Below are positions 27,538 to 36,043 of a stretch of 64,000 nucleotides of DNA, in pieces; position 1 is the stretch's first letter, and every line of letters starts with the position of its first letter. Source of the stretch: Gammaproteobacteria bacterium (GTDB taxonomy: Bacteria; Pseudomonadota; Gammaproteobacteria; Steroidobacterales; Woeseiaceae); NCBI GenBank assembly GCA_022600955.1, contig JAHZJK010000024.1, forward strand, positions 186,003-250,002, given 5' to 3'. The notes under the pieces were generated by a model, which saw nothing but the letters and a program-made list of their open reading frames with translations, had not been told where the DNA came from and did no database searches. A program made the translations under genes and the position numbers.

Positions 27538-28965
27538 ATGGCTGCAAACATGTTGACCGACCCCACATGGTATTCGGTTTTGCCGCCAGTGCTTGCGATT
27601 GTGCTGGCAATCTGGAGCAAGCAAGTCATCTTGTCACTGTTCGCCGGCATCTGGGCGGGTTACACAGTGCTAAACCAGTTCAACCCGCTGACTGGACTCG
27701 CCAAAAGCCTTGATGGAACGATCAATGTCTTCACTGACGCTGGTGATACCCGGGTCTTGGTATTCACACTACTGATCGGACCATTGATCGCGACGATCGA
27801 ACATTCGGGCGGCGTGCGTGGTTTTGTACACCACCTTGAAACACGACACTGGGTTCATAATGGTTTTCGGGCGCAGATTCTGGCGTGGATGACCGGGCTG
27901 ATTATCTTCGTCGAGTCCAGCATCACTTTGCTTGTCGCAGGCTCAGTCAGCCGGCCGCTTTTTGATCGCTACAAAGTATCGAGGGAAAAGCTGGCCTACC
28001 TGATTGACGCAACGTCGGCGCCAGTTTGCGTCATGATTCCATTAAACGCATGGGGCGCTTTCATCATCAGCCTGGTCGCGTCGACGGGTGTCGAGAATCC
28101 ACTGCAGGTGTTCATTGCGGCCATACCGCTCAACCTCTATGCCATAACAGCGATTCTGCTCGCCGGCGTGGTTATCTGGAAGAACATCAACATTGGCCCG
28201 ATGAAAAAAGCCGAGGAGAGAACCCAGGGCGGTGACGTCCTCTGGCCCGGCGCAGTGCCGCTAGTGGACGTTTCGGCGGAACAACAGATCGATAATGAAC
28301 AAGCCGTGCCCTCCGCACTGCTCATGGTCTTGCCAATCCTCGCGATGGTTCTGATGATGCCCTTGTCGCTCTACATCACGGGAGACGGCGACATCATAAA
28401 GGGCTCCGGCTCAGTGTCAGTGCTCTGGTCGGTCTGCCTCGGAATAGTCGTCGCATGGGTCGCGACGCTACTCACGGGTAACAGCTCAGTTGCAGAGCTC
28501 ATGCAGGTGTTTATGAAGGGCGCGGGGGACATGCTTCCGATTGCAATCATTCTCCTGCTAGCGCTGGCGCTCGGCGATGTCGCGCAATCGCTTGGCACGG
28601 GCATGTATGTGGCGAACGCGGTGAGCGGAAACATTCCGCCGGTGCTGCTTGCGCCGCTGGTTTTCATCTTGTCGGCATTTATCGCGTTCTCGGTGGGTTC
28701 AAGCTGGGGCACATTTGCGATCATGATTCCGATCGCGATTCCGATCGCCGTGACACTGGGGATTCCGGTGCCACTGATGCTGGGCGCGGCAATCTCCGGC
28801 GCAATTTTCGGGGATCACGCATCTCCGATCAGCGATACAACCGTACTGGCCTCGATGGCGTCTGCCTCCGATCACATTGAACATGTTCGAACCCAGCTAC
28901 CGTATGCTCTGATCGCGGCCGCCATCGCGGCGACCGGGTTTCTGCTGATCGGGTTGGTGCAGTAG
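27538..28965 (+). CDS. NhaC-family Na+/H+ antiporter
   Basis: About 475 residues. The ATG at 27538 is preferred to the GTG six bases upstream, though neither has a strong ribosome binding site. Around eleven to twelve membrane helices. The family hallmark GSSWGTFAIMIPIAIPIA and GDHASPISDTTVLASMAS, conserved in NhaC/ion-transporter proteins, is present, as is DATSAPVCVMIPLNAWGAF. Should exchange sodium or a related ion/solute at the inner membrane. NhaC relatives include malate/lactate antiporters, so specificity is open. Confidence 0.88.
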   Translation: MAANMLTDPTWYSVLPPVLAIVLAIWSKQVILSLFAGIWAGYTVLNQFNPLTGLAKSLDGTINVFTDAGDTRVLVFTLLIGPLIATIEHSGGVRGFVHHLETRHWVHNGFRAQILAWMTGLIIFVESSITLLVAGSVSRPLFDRYKVSREKLAYLIDATSAPVCVMIPLNAWGAFIISLVASTGVENPLQVFIAAIPLNLYAITAILLAGVVIWKNINIGPMKKAEERTQGGDVLWPGAVPLVDVSAEQQIDNEQAVPSALLMVLPILAMVLMMPLSLYITGDGDIIKGSGSVSVLWSVCLGIVVAWVATLLTGNSSVAELMQVFMKGAGDMLPIAIILLLALALGDVAQSLGTGMYVANAVSGNIPPVLLAPLVFILSAFIAFSVGSSWGTFAIMIPIAIPIAVTLGIPVPLMLGAAISGAIFGDHASPISDTTVLASMASASDHIEHVRTQLPYALIAAAIAATGFLLIGLVQ

Positions 28966-28967
28966 GT

Positions 28968-29858
28968 TCAGTCTGCCGCCGAATCGCCGGGCGGCTTCAA
29001 AAACAGAACCGGAGTTCGACGTTTGTAAGCCTCGTAGTCATCCTGGCCACCCCAGCGCTGATCGGCTTTCTCTTCGAGCAGGTTGACGCCACTAACCCGG
29101 GTCAGCAGCAAGTACACGAACACTGGCGAAATCAGTGTCGCATACTGCCAGCCCTTTAGAACCGGCAGCGCAAGCAGCGCTATCCCGCCCCACAAGACTA
29201 TTTCGCCAAAGTAGTTTGGGTGACGCGACCAGGCCCACAAGCCGCTGCTTATGAACTTTCCGTTGTTTGCCGGATCGTTTTTGAAGTTCGATTTCTGATT
29301 GTCGGCAACAACCTCAACAAGCAATCCGATTAACCAGATGCCTGTTCCAATTATTCCTGCAGCTCCGAGTGGCACGCGGGTGTTCCCTGTTATGACGGCC
29401 AGTGCGGCGGCAGCTGTAAGCAGAACCCACAGACCCTGCAGTGTCCACGCAAGGAAAAAACGTAACGGCCGATTCTTGATCTCATCAAAGCGGCTGTCGT
29501 TACCGCTCTTCAGGATGCGCCGGAACAGGAATGACGCAAGGCGCAACGACCAGAGCATTACCATGGCGGCGACGAGCATGGCCCGCAGGTCGAGATCGCC
29601 CGACAAAATGACTGCGACTGACATTGTGGTGATGTAAGTAATACCGCCGACCAGGTCGTAGTAGCGTTCTGTCTGCGTCAGCACAGCCGGTACAAATGCC
29701 AGCCAGTTGATTACAAATGCCAATGCGCCACACAAGGCGAATACGGGCAGACCACCAGTCCTGCTGCCGCCATCGCTTCCAGCCCAAGCGATGAATCCAC
29801 CTATAGCAATGGCGATCGCAATACCGGTGATTATATTCTTGTTACTTCGTTCGGCCAT
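28968..29858 (-). CDS. DUF1295 (steroid 5-alpha-reductase-like) membrane protein
   Basis: 296 residues with GGAG eight bases before the ATG. About seven helices. The signature FISSGLWAWSRHPNYFGEIVLWGG is the conserved motif of DUF1295, related to steroid 5-alpha reductases and isoprenylcysteine methyltransferases. The natural substrate in bacteria is not established. It ends three bases after the convergent NhaC gene. The unknown small gene and the acyltransferase lie upstream on the same strand. Confidence 0.85.
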   Translation of the reverse strand: MAERSNKNIITGIAIAIAIGGFIAWAGSDGGSRTGGLPVFALCGALAFVINWLAFVPAVLTQTERYYDLVGGITYITTMSVAVILSGDLDLRAMLVAAMVMLWSLRLASFLFRRILKSGNDSRFDEIKNRPLRFFLAWTLQGLWVLLTAAAALAVITGNTRVPLGAAGIIGTGIWLIGLLVEVVADNQKSNFKNDPANNGKFISSGLWAWSRHPNYFGEIVLWGGIALLALPVLKGWQYATLISPVFVYLLLTRVSGVNLLEEKADQRWGGQDDYEAYKRRTPVLFLKPPGDSAAD

Positions 29859-29885
29859 TTCGGCTTCTCCGGGTCGGATTGCTGC

Positions 29886-30515
29886 CTAACCTGCGCCCGA
29901 GAGCAATATTTGCTCTGGTTTCGGCAATAGATTGCGCCATTGCCTGCAGCTGTCCGAGGCCCGGCTTCCCATTCTTACCGTCGAACGCATCGAGCGGCTT
30001 AAGGCGTTGGCATAGAGACGCTGGTAGTAAGGCATGTGACCCACATAGAACGGCAAAATTTCTTCCAGGGTTAGATCGGTGTCCAATCTGTCGGAGAACG
30101 AATCATAAAATTCCGCGACGGCGTCGGTAACCGGGTTGTTGCCGCCGAGCAACTCTGAAGGCGTGATCGTCCATGTCATATCTTGCTGCAAGGTACACGA
30201 GCCAACGAAACTTGCTTTTCGTTCGTCAGACCACTCGTCTGGTCCGATCAGGCTGAGCGACCACTCGAGGTCGATGCAATACAGATAATTGACCACACCA
30301 ATAGATGGCTTGTATTTGAATCGTGCATTCAGAATCAGCATTGACGTGAACAATTCAGCGAGAACCTGGTGCCCTGGTTTTGCCGTCACTCCGCTTGGTT
30401 CGCTGCGATACCAGTCCAGCATGAAGCCGTTTGCCCCCTTGCCGTCGGGGTTTCCGGTGCTCTTCGGAACAGCTCCCAGATCGCGGCGCTGAGATTTTGT
30501 CAGTCTTGTTGTCAC
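29886..30515 (-). CDS. Unrecognised soluble protein downstream of an acyltransferase
   Basis: 209 residues. The reading frame extends far upstream, but those codons lie inside the acyltransferase gene. The GTG at 30515, three bases past the acyltransferase stop, is the likely start and implies translational coupling. The product (opening TTRLTKSQRRDLGAVPKSTG) has no signal peptide or membrane helix. Aromatic-rich segments such as GVVNYLYCIDLEWSLSLIG and FYVGHMPYYQRLYA are visible. I do not recognise the family. Function may be tied to the acyltransferase by position. Confidence 0.6.
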   Translation of the reverse strand: MTTRLTKSQRRDLGAVPKSTGNPDGKGANGFMLDWYRSEPSGVTAKPGHQVLAELFTSMLILNARFKYKPSIGVVNYLYCIDLEWSLSLIGPDEWSDERKASFVGSCTLQQDMTWTITPSELLGGNNPVTDAVAEFYDSFSDRLDTDLTLEEILPFYVGHMPYYQRLYANALSRSMRSTVRMGSRASDSCRQWRNLLPKPEQILLSGAG

Positions 30516-30517
30516 AA

Positions 30518-31882
30518 CTATCCCAGTCGCGGCCGCAGTCCACTGATTGCGGCGCCCACTATTACCAGTACAAACGAACCGACGTCGAGTTGCAGGGAGC
30601 CAATAACGAGATTGGGGATAGGTCCACCGCCATAGCCGAACATGGCCAGCAAAGCGACACCGAGGCACAAAAGCAAGGCACCAATTATCTGCCGGGCGGC
30701 AGACGGGCAACGGGTGTCTGTGCTCCGGCCGCCGCGCTCGAACAGCGACAGCGGCAAGGCAAGCGGCACCAGCAGTATCAACAGCATTCCAATCCACGCG
30801 GGGCGCCACAACCACCAGGCAGCGCTACCAGGTTCTGCACCGAGACCAATACCACCTGCGAGGTACAGGAGAGCGACAAGAATCACCATCACGGTAATGT
30901 GCCAGAGGTATACGGTCATGATCATGCTGTTAACCAGGACAGCTGCGGCCCACAAACGCACGCTCGCCAATGCCCGGTTCATCGGGCCCTCAAGCGCAAG
31001 TAACAGACCAAACTGAAAGATTCCGAGCGCAAGCAGTGTCACTTTGGGCGGCAGCGTGTTGCTTAGTCCCTCGTCCGGCGAACCAACCATTGCGAGTGGG
31101 TATGGGCCCTTGGACGTCAGCAAGTAAAGGGCGGCGAGTCCAATGCCAGAGTAGATTAGTAGTTGCACAGGTCCACCCAGGCGTTTGTCACGCCAGGCGA
31201 AGCCAAGTTGATGAATGGCGAGCCAAACCCAGAGGTAGTTACCGAATCCCAGCCACCTCAGATCAGCGGCAAAGAATGCGTAGTCCGTCAGGACGGCCAA
31301 GACAACAAAGAAACTGAAAGAAAGAAATCCGAAGCGCTTCCACAACGTGTAAACGGTGGGCGCGAGAATAACGATGATGATGTAGATGGCAAGAAACCAC
31401 GTGGGTATTAATGCGGCCTGTGAAGCAAACTGGATCGTTGCTGTTCCCGCGCCGAACACGCGCAGAACCAGTGCAATTGCTGCCCAGGTTATAACCAGCG
31501 CCAACAAAGGGACAACCAGGCGGTTTAGTCGTGCGGCCAGCCACTCGGCGTAACCGGTACCCTTGCGCTTTGCACTCTCAAGCGAAACGCCGTTGGAGTA
31601 GCCGCCGACAATGAAAAAGATTGGCATCACCTGAAACAGCCAGGTCAACCACTGCGTTTGAGGCTGATCTTTCAGAAGATGACCAAAGCTTACGTCGCCA
31701 TCGACATAGTAAGCCGTCGCGATCAGCCAGTGGCCGACGATGACGACGAGAATTGAAACGGCGCGTAAAAAATCCACGTAACGATTGCGTTCAGCCGGTG
31801 TGAGCTCCGCCATCTTGAGAGCCTGGGACCAGATTTTCATACGCATCTCCGCATTGCCTGAAGTGAGTTTCTTCAGGGCCAT
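30518..31882 (-). CDS. Acyltransferase 3 family membrane protein
   Basis: Up to 454 residues. An ATG at 31840 has a better ribosome binding site (GGAG) than the one at 31882, so the first 14 residues may not be translated. The acyltransferase-3 opening is RYVDFLRAVSILVVIVGHW, followed by MPIFFIVGGYSN and the late motif YLWHITVMV. About ten helices. Such enzymes O-acylate surface glycans or periplasmic glucans at the inner membrane. The His in VGHW is the conserved catalytic-site residue. Confidence 0.88.
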   Translation of the reverse strand: MALKKLTSGNAEMRMKIWSQALKMAELTPAERNRYVDFLRAVSILVVIVGHWLIATAYYVDGDVSFGHLLKDQPQTQWLTWLFQVMPIFFIVGGYSNGVSLESAKRKGTGYAEWLAARLNRLVVPLLALVITWAAIALVLRVFGAGTATIQFASQAALIPTWFLAIYIIIVILAPTVYTLWKRFGFLSFSFFVVLAVLTDYAFFAADLRWLGFGNYLWVWLAIHQLGFAWRDKRLGGPVQLLIYSGIGLAALYLLTSKGPYPLAMVGSPDEGLSNTLPPKVTLLALGIFQFGLLLALEGPMNRALASVRLWAAAVLVNSMIMTVYLWHITVMVILVALLYLAGGIGLGAEPGSAAWWLWRPAWIGMLLILLVPLALPLSLFERGGRSTDTRCPSAARQIIGALLLCLGVALLAMFGYGGGPIPNLVIGSLQLDVGSFVLVIVGAAISGLRPRLG

Positions 31883-31958
31883 ACATTATCGCTTATTACG
31901 TGTAGAACCAATGACGCAGGTCCCAACCGATCGTACCGGCGTGCAAGACCTGACCGGC

Positions 31959-33584
31959 CTAGCTCAACATTACCACTTGATCGATGGCGTGATAGGCGGA
32001 CAGGATGGCACCTTCCTGCCATCCCTGCAGCATACTCAGGTGCTCTCCCGCAAAGACAATATTGGCATCGGGGGTTAGCAGAGTAGCGGGATTGGAAGTG
32101 CCCCAGCCGCCCAGTTGGAAGGGCATTTTTCTCCAGGCAATACTAATGCCTCGGGATGCTTCCGCATTGAACTCCGGATGTACGTTGTTCGCCTGCGACT
32201 GTATGGAGCCAATACGTTGAGCTGGCGACAGGTTGGCGAAGTTATCGCCAGACACGCCACCGAAAATGTAAGCGCCGAGGATGATGCCATCGGTCTTGCC
32301 GAAACCGTAGTTTGGATACCAGATCTGCGTAATCTCCTGGTCGGTCCAGCTGATCCCGCCGTAGATATTGTGGTCCTGCTCCCAAAACCGGCGCGACTGG
32401 AAGCCAGCACGTACCGCAGACGTGTAGTTGAAGCCGGCAATCTCGGCCTGGTGCGCAGCAGAAAAGTCATTGGCGATAGACGCAAGAACGGTTGCCGGAA
32501 TAGTGACAATGCAAAAATCAGTATCGATAGTCGTTGGTGTGCCGAAACGATCGCTATAGACAACTCGCGTACCGCTTGCGGTCTTGCGGATCTCGCTCAC
32601 TTGCGCTTCGAACACGGTCTCCGCCAGCACCCGGGACTCGAATGCTCGCGCGATCTTGTCCATGCCGCCTGTGGGCTGCAACATTGTGGGCTGCTGCTCA
32701 AATCCCTGTGAAAACGAAGCGCGCAGTTCCCAGAACGTATCGGCAATGAGTTCCTGCAACTGCAGCGGTGTCACGCGTTCGCCACGGCGGCGGCTACCGG
32801 CGTTCATCTGGCCTGGGAATCCGGCCCGACTGGATCCTGCATAGCCTGAACCTGTGTCCAGATCACCGAATGTACCGAGCATCTGCAGGATGTTGCTTTT
32901 GTCGGTTGCTGACAGTTCCTGGTCAAGTGCATTCTGATTGATCGCCGTCGCTAACAGGCGAGCGATATTGCCGCGAGTGTCGGTGAAGATCTGCTTGGCT
33001 ATCTGCGGCTGGCCCCCAAAGGTACTCGTCGAGTGCATCCACGCACCGTGGTTACTGTTGGTGAAAGTCTCAAGGTCAATGCCAAACTCACGACAATAGC
33101 CGAGCAAAAACTCGTGGTGATGTGCAATGCGAGAAGGACCGGCGTTCAGGTACAAGTCATCAGCGACGTCGAACAGACAGGTTTGCGAAGAATCGATTTC
33201 ATCGATCGTATCGCCACTGCGAATCGTCTTGTTGCGTCCACCGGCGGATGCCTGTGCTTCAAGGATCGTGCAGGTATAGCCCAGCTTGCGCATTTCCCAG
33301 GCTGCTGTCATGCCCGAAATTCCCGCACCCAGGATAAGCACCGAACGCCCGCTACCGACATTGGCGGGCCAGTCTCCTGGTCGTGCCTGAGCAATACCGG
33401 ACGGAGGTGGCGGCGGTGGTGGCGGGGCAGCCGGGACTGACGCTGCAGAGGAAGACCCGCAGGCACTGGCACCTGAGGCGATTCCCATCGCCGCCATGGC
33501 TCGCAACATGGCGGAGCCACCAACGGCTTTGCCGATCGATGTCAGGAAATCGCGGCGTGCAATCTTGTTGTTCTGTGCCGTCAT
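31959..33584 (-). CDS. Tat-exported flavin amine oxidase
   Basis: 541 residues. A twin-arginine signal (ARRDFLTSIGKAV) leads to a lipobox-like ASGASACG and an eight-proline linker. The FAD-binding motif SVLILGAGISGMTAAWEMRKLGY with EAQASAGGRNKTI identifies the amino/monoamine-oxidase family. The C-terminus carries VFAGEHLSMLQGWQEGAILSA, the second FAD contact. Likely oxidises amines or L-amino acids outside the cytoplasm, producing aldehyde/keto acid, ammonia and H2O2 or passing electrons to a carrier. Same strand as, but 77 bases away from, the acyltransferase. Confidence 0.86.
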   Translation of the reverse strand: MTAQNNKIARRDFLTSIGKAVGGSAMLRAMAAMGIASGASACGSSSAASVPAAPPPPPPPPSGIAQARPGDWPANVGSGRSVLILGAGISGMTAAWEMRKLGYTCTILEAQASAGGRNKTIRSGDTIDEIDSSQTCLFDVADDLYLNAGPSRIAHHHEFLLGYCREFGIDLETFTNSNHGAWMHSTSTFGGQPQIAKQIFTDTRGNIARLLATAINQNALDQELSATDKSNILQMLGTFGDLDTGSGYAGSSRAGFPGQMNAGSRRRGERVTPLQLQELIADTFWELRASFSQGFEQQPTMLQPTGGMDKIARAFESRVLAETVFEAQVSEIRKTASGTRVVYSDRFGTPTTIDTDFCIVTIPATVLASIANDFSAAHQAEIAGFNYTSAVRAGFQSRRFWEQDHNIYGGISWTDQEITQIWYPNYGFGKTDGIILGAYIFGGVSGDNFANLSPAQRIGSIQSQANNVHPEFNAEASRGISIAWRKMPFQLGGWGTSNPATLLTPDANIVFAGEHLSMLQGWQEGAILSAYHAIDQVVMLS

Positions 33585-33650
33585 GATTCTGCTTTCGTTC
33601 GCAGGGTTCAGTATACGACAAGGCTGGTGCGTATTAATTCCCGCTGGAAC

Positions 33651-34970
33651 TTACTCGGTGCCCCATTTCGTTTCCACATTGATTCCGATCGTCTTCAGAA
33701 ATGCGGTAGGCAGGATGCCTCCGGCAGACACAATCACGAAGTCATTCTTTAGTTTGCCTACTTTTTCACCAACAGCGATGTTGACAGAGTCTTCCTGAAT
33801 GCTCTTGACGTTTGAGCTGAACAATACGCGGAGCCTTCCATCCGCAACCGCCGCATCGACCTTCTCCCGGTTTTTCAGTTTGGCGCGATTAAATGCGCCT
33901 GAACGATAGGATAACGTTACGTTGGTACCCGGTTCGGCGGCGATACTGGTTGCTGCTTCAAGTGCGCTGTCACCGCCACCTACCACGAGCACATGTTGAT
34001 CGCGATACTGCTCGGCATCTATAAGGCGATAAGCCACTTTTGAAAGTTCTTCGCCAGGAACGCCCAATTGTCGTGGTGAACCACGACGGCCAATCGCGAT
34101 TAGCACGGTCCGGGCATCGTATGTCGCCTTGTTGGTCTTTACAGTAAAGCCCACCCCGCGAGAGGAAGGCTCGACCGCGTCAACACGTTCGTTGTAGTTC
34201 ACTTTAATCTGCGTTTGCTGTTCGATGTTTCGCCAATAGTCGATCAAGTCTTCTTTCTGAACTTCCTTGAATTTCATCTTGCCAACGATCGGCAAGTCGG
34301 CCGGCTGTGTCATGACGAGTTTTCGCCGCGGAAAGTGAGCCACAGTACCGCCGAGCTCTTCCTGCTCGATGGTTACGTAGCTTAAGCCCGCTTCCTTAGC
34401 TGCCAGAGTTGAGGCAAACCCGGCCGGGCCGGCACCGACAATAGCAACATCAGTCTGATTACTGTGACCCTCTTGAATAAGTTTCCCAATTGACCGCATC
34501 GCCTGGCGGCCTTGCTCAACAGCGTTTCGTATCAGTCCCATGCCACCCAGCTCCCCGGCTATGAAAACGCCTGGAACGTCAGTTTCGAAATTGGGTTTCA
34601 CGACCGGAATATCTACGCCACGCCTGGCCGTCCCGAACACCAGTGTTATGGCACCCACCGGGCACGCCGTTTTGCATGCGCCATGACCGATACAGTCTGA
34701 TGGCCCGACCAGCCGCGCTTTCTTGCCGATCATTCCAAGTACGACATGCGCGTCTTGTTCGGGGCACGCGACAACGCAGGACTTGCAGCCGATACATGTC
34801 TGTTGGTTGATCTCCGGGTGCAGGGTCGGTGGCTCCAGCATGCCAGCTTCGGTTGCCGCCTTTAGTGCGGCGAGGCTGTCCCTTTCATGGCGCGCGTGCC
34901 GGCGCCAATACCAAATCACGATCAACAGGACCGGCAGCAAATACAGATATGTGAGTGAAATCGCGGGCAT
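33651..34970 (-). CDS. Membrane-anchored ferredoxin/flavin NAD(P)-type oxidoreductase with a permuted flavin fold
   Basis: 439 residues. One N-terminal helix (YLYLLPVLLIVIWYW, about 8-22) anchors it. A ferredoxin domain has Cys 59, 62, 65, 69 (CIGCKSCVVACP) and a second set at 93, 99, 103 with His 96 in place of the usual Cys (CIGHGACKTACP). Residues of about 131-160 (DVPGVFIAGELGGMGLIRNA) resemble the segment that normally ends thioredoxin-reductase-type enzymes. Here it comes before the FAD Rossmann motif (GAGPAG, 179-184) and the NAD(P) motif (GGGDSA, 331-336). No CxxC redox disulfide is seen. Divergent from the cytochrome operon across a Fur-like box. Probable cytoplasmic electron entry or exit of that system. 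Confidence 0.82.
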   Translation of the reverse strand: MPAISLTYLYLLPVLLIVIWYWRRHARHERDSLAALKAATEAGMLEPPTLHPEINQQTCIGCKSCVVACPEQDAHVVLGMIGKKARLVGPSDCIGHGACKTACPVGAITLVFGTARRGVDIPVVKPNFETDVPGVFIAGELGGMGLIRNAVEQGRQAMRSIGKLIQEGHSNQTDVAIVGAGPAGFASTLAAKEAGLSYVTIEQEELGGTVAHFPRRKLVMTQPADLPIVGKMKFKEVQKEDLIDYWRNIEQQTQIKVNYNERVDAVEPSSRGVGFTVKTNKATYDARTVLIAIGRRGSPRQLGVPGEELSKVAYRLIDAEQYRDQHVLVVGGGDSALEAATSIAAEPGTNVTLSYRSGAFNRAKLKNREKVDAAVADGRLRVLFSSNVKSIQEDSVNIAVGEKVGKLKNDFVIVSAGGILPTAFLKTIGINVETKWGTE

Positions 34971-35062
34971 AAGGTTGAGTCGAGCGGTGGTGAACTGGCT
35001 GAATCATAACCCGGCAAATCGCAGCAAATAGGTCGCGGTTCGCAGTTCGGACGGGCGCCAGT

Positions 35063-35081
35063 GAGAATGACTATCATTCGC
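35063..35081. promoter_or_regulatory. Fur-like box in the divergent intergenic region
   Basis: GAGAATGACTATCATTCGC matches the 19-base Fur consensus at 14 positions and contains a perfect inverted repeat, GAATGA-CTA-TCATTC. It lies 93 bases from the start of the oxidoreductase and 156 bases before the CcmI-like gene, so it could regulate either. No clear -35/-10 pair is visible, so the distance to the promoter is unknown. Confidence 0.5.
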
Positions 35082-35236
35082 GCGAATTTTGTCGCCAAAT
35101 TGAGACAGGCTACTAATTTTATTGGCATTTTTTGTGATTTGAGGGAACCCTTTTTGCGCTGGAGGCGTGTATAAATTATGTGCCTGGCTACCTCGCGCCG
35201 GCAGGCTCATTTTTGTCGGGCAATTGCGGAGGAAGA

Positions 35237-36043
35237 ATGTCCATCTTGTTCTGGGGAATCGTCGTGGCGATGCTGATCATGGCGATCGGTTTTGTCGCAG
35301 TGCCGTTGCGTACCGGAAAGTCGCTGCTAGCCACACCCAAAGTTCTACTGGGTCTGTTTTTTCCGCTGTCGGTAGTAGGGCTGTATGCGTTGATCGGCTC
35401 TCCCAACCATATCGGTGCCAGCAAGGCGTCGATCCACACTGTGCCAACTGCCGCTGCGAGCGGCTCATTGGGCACCGTCGAAAGCATGGTCGACGGTTTG
35501 GCGGCGCGACTCGCGCAAGAACCGTCTGATGCGGATGGCTGGATACTGCTGGCGCGTTCTTACCAGTATCTGGATCGAGATTCTGACGCTCTGAGCGCCT
35601 ATGTAAAAGCACAGGCACTGGGAAAATCGGACGCAGACCTGGAGGCTTTAATTCTTGGCAAAGCGACGGCTGAGCAGGTTCAGCCTGTAAGCGAAGGTAC
35701 ATCGTTGCGCGGCCGGGTCGCTCTTTCCCCCGCTGCACTTCAGCAGGTCCAGGCCGGTGACACGCTGTTTATTTTTGCGAAGGAATCTCGCGACGATCGC
35801 ATGCCTGTCGTTGCTTTGCGTAGAAACGTCAGTGACATGCCCTTCGAATTTTCTCTGACTGACAAGGAGATGATGATTCCAGGTCAACAGCTAAGCGATT
35901 TCGGTGAGCTCGTCGTGACCGCAAAAATTTCCCGAACCGGCAACGCGGCGGACAATTCGTTGGGACTCGAAGCCTGGAGTGATCCGGTTTCGCCGTCTGA
36001 TAAGTCGCGCATAGACCTCATGATCGGTACCCGCAATGAATGA
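35237..36043 (+). CDS. CcmI-like cytochrome c maturation (apocytochrome chaperone) protein
   Basis: 268 residues from the ATG at 35237, with GGAGG four bases upstream. Two membrane helices (LFWGIVVAMLIMAIGFVAV and VLLGLFFPLSVVGLYALIG) are followed by one TPR pair (PSDADGWILLARSYQYLDRDSDALSAY). A periplasmic domain carries DTLFIFAKESRDDRMPVVALR and DMPFEFSLTDKEMMIPGQQLS. That order is the CcmI/CycH architecture, which delivers apocytochromes to the haem-ligation machinery. It is the first gene of the cytochrome operon, and no other ccm gene is in the window. It is probably a copy dedicated to the haem-rich proteins encoded next. Confidence 0.8.
   Translation: MSILFWGIVVAMLIMAIGFVAVPLRTGKSLLATPKVLLGLFFPLSVVGLYALIGSPNHIGASKASIHTVPTAAASGSLGTVESMVDGLAARLAQEPSDADGWILLARSYQYLDRDSDALSAYVKAQALGKSDADLEALILGKATAEQVQPVSEGTSLRGRVALSPAALQQVQAGDTLFIFAKESRDDRMPVVALRRNVSDMPFEFSLTDKEMMIPGQQLSDFGELVVTAKISRTGNAADNSLGLEAWSDPVSPSDKSRIDLMIGTRNE

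Noticed and set aside
30516..30815. N-terminal 100-codon extension of the unknown small gene
   Set aside because: These codons lie entirely inside the acyltransferase gene, whose membrane-protein reading is clear.
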